A stretch of DNA of 64,000 nt from Scybalocola_A sp900557175. Its GTDB lineage: Bacteria > Bacillota > Clostridia > Lachnospirales > Lachnospiraceae. The position numbers and the translations under genes were made by a program. The stretch is taken from positions 1 to 64,000 of the forward strand of contig CALADH010000090.1 in assembly GCA_937890745.1 (NCBI GenBank), in the 5' to 3' direction. Below the pieces are notes generated by a model. That model made no database searches, had not been told where the DNA came from, and was given only the letters and a program-made list of their open reading frames with translations. Positions 62,824-64,000 of the stretch are shown here, piece by piece. Positions within the stretch are counted from its first letter, which is position 1. Each line of letters begins with the position of its first letter.

Positions 62824-64000
62824 ATGGAAAGACTCGTTGGAACAGTTTCAAGAGGTGTGAGAGCGCCGATTATTAGACAGGGCGATGATCTTGCGGCAAT
62901 CGTTGTAGATTCTGTCCTTGCAGCAGCAAAAAGTGAAGGCTTTGAGTTAAGAGATAAGGATGTTATCGCCGTGACAGAGGCCGTTGTGGCAAGAGCACAG
63001 GGAAACTACGCAACTGTAGCACAGATTGCAAAGGATGTTAAAGCAAAGTTTGGCGACGAGACTGTTGGCGTGCTTTTCCCTATTTTGAGCCGTAACCGTT
63101 TTGCAATCTGTTTAAAAGGTATTGCAAGCGGCTGTAAGAAAGTCGTGCTTATGTTAAGCTATCCGTCAGATGAAGTCGGCAACCATTTAGTATCTTTGGA
63201 TGATTTGGATGCGGCGGGCGTAAATCCGTGGAGTGATGTGCTTACAGAAGAAAAGTACAGAGCACTTTTCGGCTATAAAAAGCATACATTTACAGGTGTG
63301 GATTATGTTGAATATTATAAACAGCTCATTAAAGACTGCGGTGCAGAAGTTGAGATTGTTTTTGCAAATAATCCAAAGGCTATTTTAGAATATACAGATT
63401 GTGTACTTTCATGTGATATTCATACAAGAGTGCGTACAAAGAGAATTTTAAAGGAAGCCGGCGCAAAGCTTGTTTATACATTGGATGATATTATGACAGA
63501 AAGCATTGACGGCAGCGGCTATAATGACAAATACGGTCTTTTAGGCTCCAATAAAGCGACAGAAGACAGCGTAAAGCTGTTCCCTATTCAATGTGATGAA
63601 ATCGTAGAGCGCATTCAGAAATCTATCATCGAAAAGACAGGCAAGCATGTTGAAGTTATGGTTTACGGCGACGGTGCATTTAAAGATCCTGTAGGAAAGA
63701 TTTGGGAGCTTGCAGATCCGGTTGTATCTCCGGCTTATACAGCAGGTCTTGAGGGTACGCCAAACGAAGTGAAGTTAAAATATCTTGCAGACAATGACTT
63801 TGCTGATTTATCGGGTGATGCCCTAAAGAGCGCGATTTCCGAATATATTCGTGAAAAAGATGAAAAAGCGGAAAGCCTTACAGGAAATATGGTTTCTCAG
63901 GGAACAACACCGAGAAGACTGACAGACTTAATCGGTTCACTGGCAGATTTAACATCCGGCAGCGGCGATAAAGGTACACCGATTATTTTAGTTCAGGGCT
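62824..64000 (+). CDS. CofE-like F420-0:glutamate ligase family protein, 3' end outside window
   Basis: The frame from ATG 62824 (RBS AGGAGG) stays open to the window end, 392 residues seen. Its start (V-S-R-G-V-R-A-P-I-I-R-x-G-D) and the V-T-E-A-V-V-A-R-A-Q-G motif match the F420-0:gamma-glutamyl ligase fold. In F420-using organisms CofE adds glutamates to the coenzyme; this lineage is not known for F420, so the ligase probably acts on another carboxylate substrate. Longer than CofE (about 250), with an extra C-terminal part. Confidence 0.83.
   Translation, partial: MERLVGTVSRGVRAPIIRQGDDLAAIVVDSVLAAAKSEGFELRDKDVIAVTEAVVARAQGNYATVAQIAKDVKAKFGDETVGVLFPILSRNRFAICLKGIASGCKKVVLMLSYPSDEVGNHLVSLDDLDAAGVNPWSDVLTEEKYRALFGYKKHTFTGVDYVEYYKQLIKDCGAEVEIVFANNPKAILEYTDCVLSCDIHTRVRTKRILKEAGAKLVYTLDDIMTESIDGSGYNDKYGLLGSNKATEDSVKLFPIQCDEIVERIQKSIIEKTGKHVEVMVYGDGAFKDPVGKIWELADPVVSPAYTAGLEGTPNEVKLKYLADNDFADLSGDALKSAISEYIREKDEKAESLTGNMVSQGTTPRRLTDLIGSLADLTSGSGDKGTPIILVQG

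Overview
The window looks like a chromosomal segment of a low-to-mid GC, anaerobic, spore-lineage Firmicute, most likely a Clostridia member of the Lachnospiraceae type. Pointers are the CdaA-CdaR c-di-AMP pair, a Csp-like subtilase, an HPr that keeps both His15 and Ser46, RF2 with a programmed frameshift, CysK, a GreA-family factor, and many FHA and Ser/Thr-kinase genes. Almost every gene is on the + strand; one AraC-type regulator is on the - strand. Gene assignments come from reading the translations by eye; no search was run.

Region 1 (1-22.6 kb) is mainly core genome. It starts with a tRNA cluster (partial Val, Leu, Arg), then a structured repeat, a MATE exporter, and an operon of two unknown membrane proteins followed by cdaA and cdaR. 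HPr, leuA, a GNAT acetyltransferase, GtrA, an HtrA protease with possible response-regulator boxes, a ClpX-like unfoldase behind a complex promoter region, a Csp-like subtilase, a zinc-ribbon protein with a Cys/Glu repeat tail, an M18 aminopeptidase, an MBL-fold hydrolase, RidA, DegV, SecA and prfB follow.

Region 2 (22.9-50.6 kb) is a continuous ~28 kb type VII (ESX/Esx-like) secretion island fused to a phospho-signalling module. It encodes an XRE regulator, a membrane trypsin-FHA protein, a PP2C phosphatase, two Ser/Thr kinases, a 2212-residue surface protein, a WXG100 protein, an FHA protein, a MinD/CpaE-like ATPase, a YukD ubiquitin-like protein, an EssC/FtsK-like triple ATPase, a DUF4176-like protein, two small helical partners, an LXG protein, a 47-residue membrane peptide and an LRR protein. 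No recognisable EsaA, EssA or classical EssB is present. Two promoters in the island share a direct repeat (GTAACA-N6-GTAACA), suggesting one regulator drives it.

Region 3 (50.6-64 kb) holds a MATE exporter with a MerR/GyrI-like regulator, then a divergent AraC regulator and sugar ABC importer operon that starts with a second MBL hydrolase and lacks an ATPase gene. Next is a TetM-like ribosomal GTPase fused to a C-terminal NYN/YacP (Rae1-like) nuclease domain, the most unusual single protein here. It is followed by cysK, a greA-family gene, a small membrane protein, and a CofE-like (F420-0:glutamate ligase family) gene with a structured leader that runs off the window end.

The two best candidates for undescribed biology are the GTPase-NYN fusion and the non-canonical kinase/FHA-linked type VII system with its shared operator and ETTVL-type motifs.
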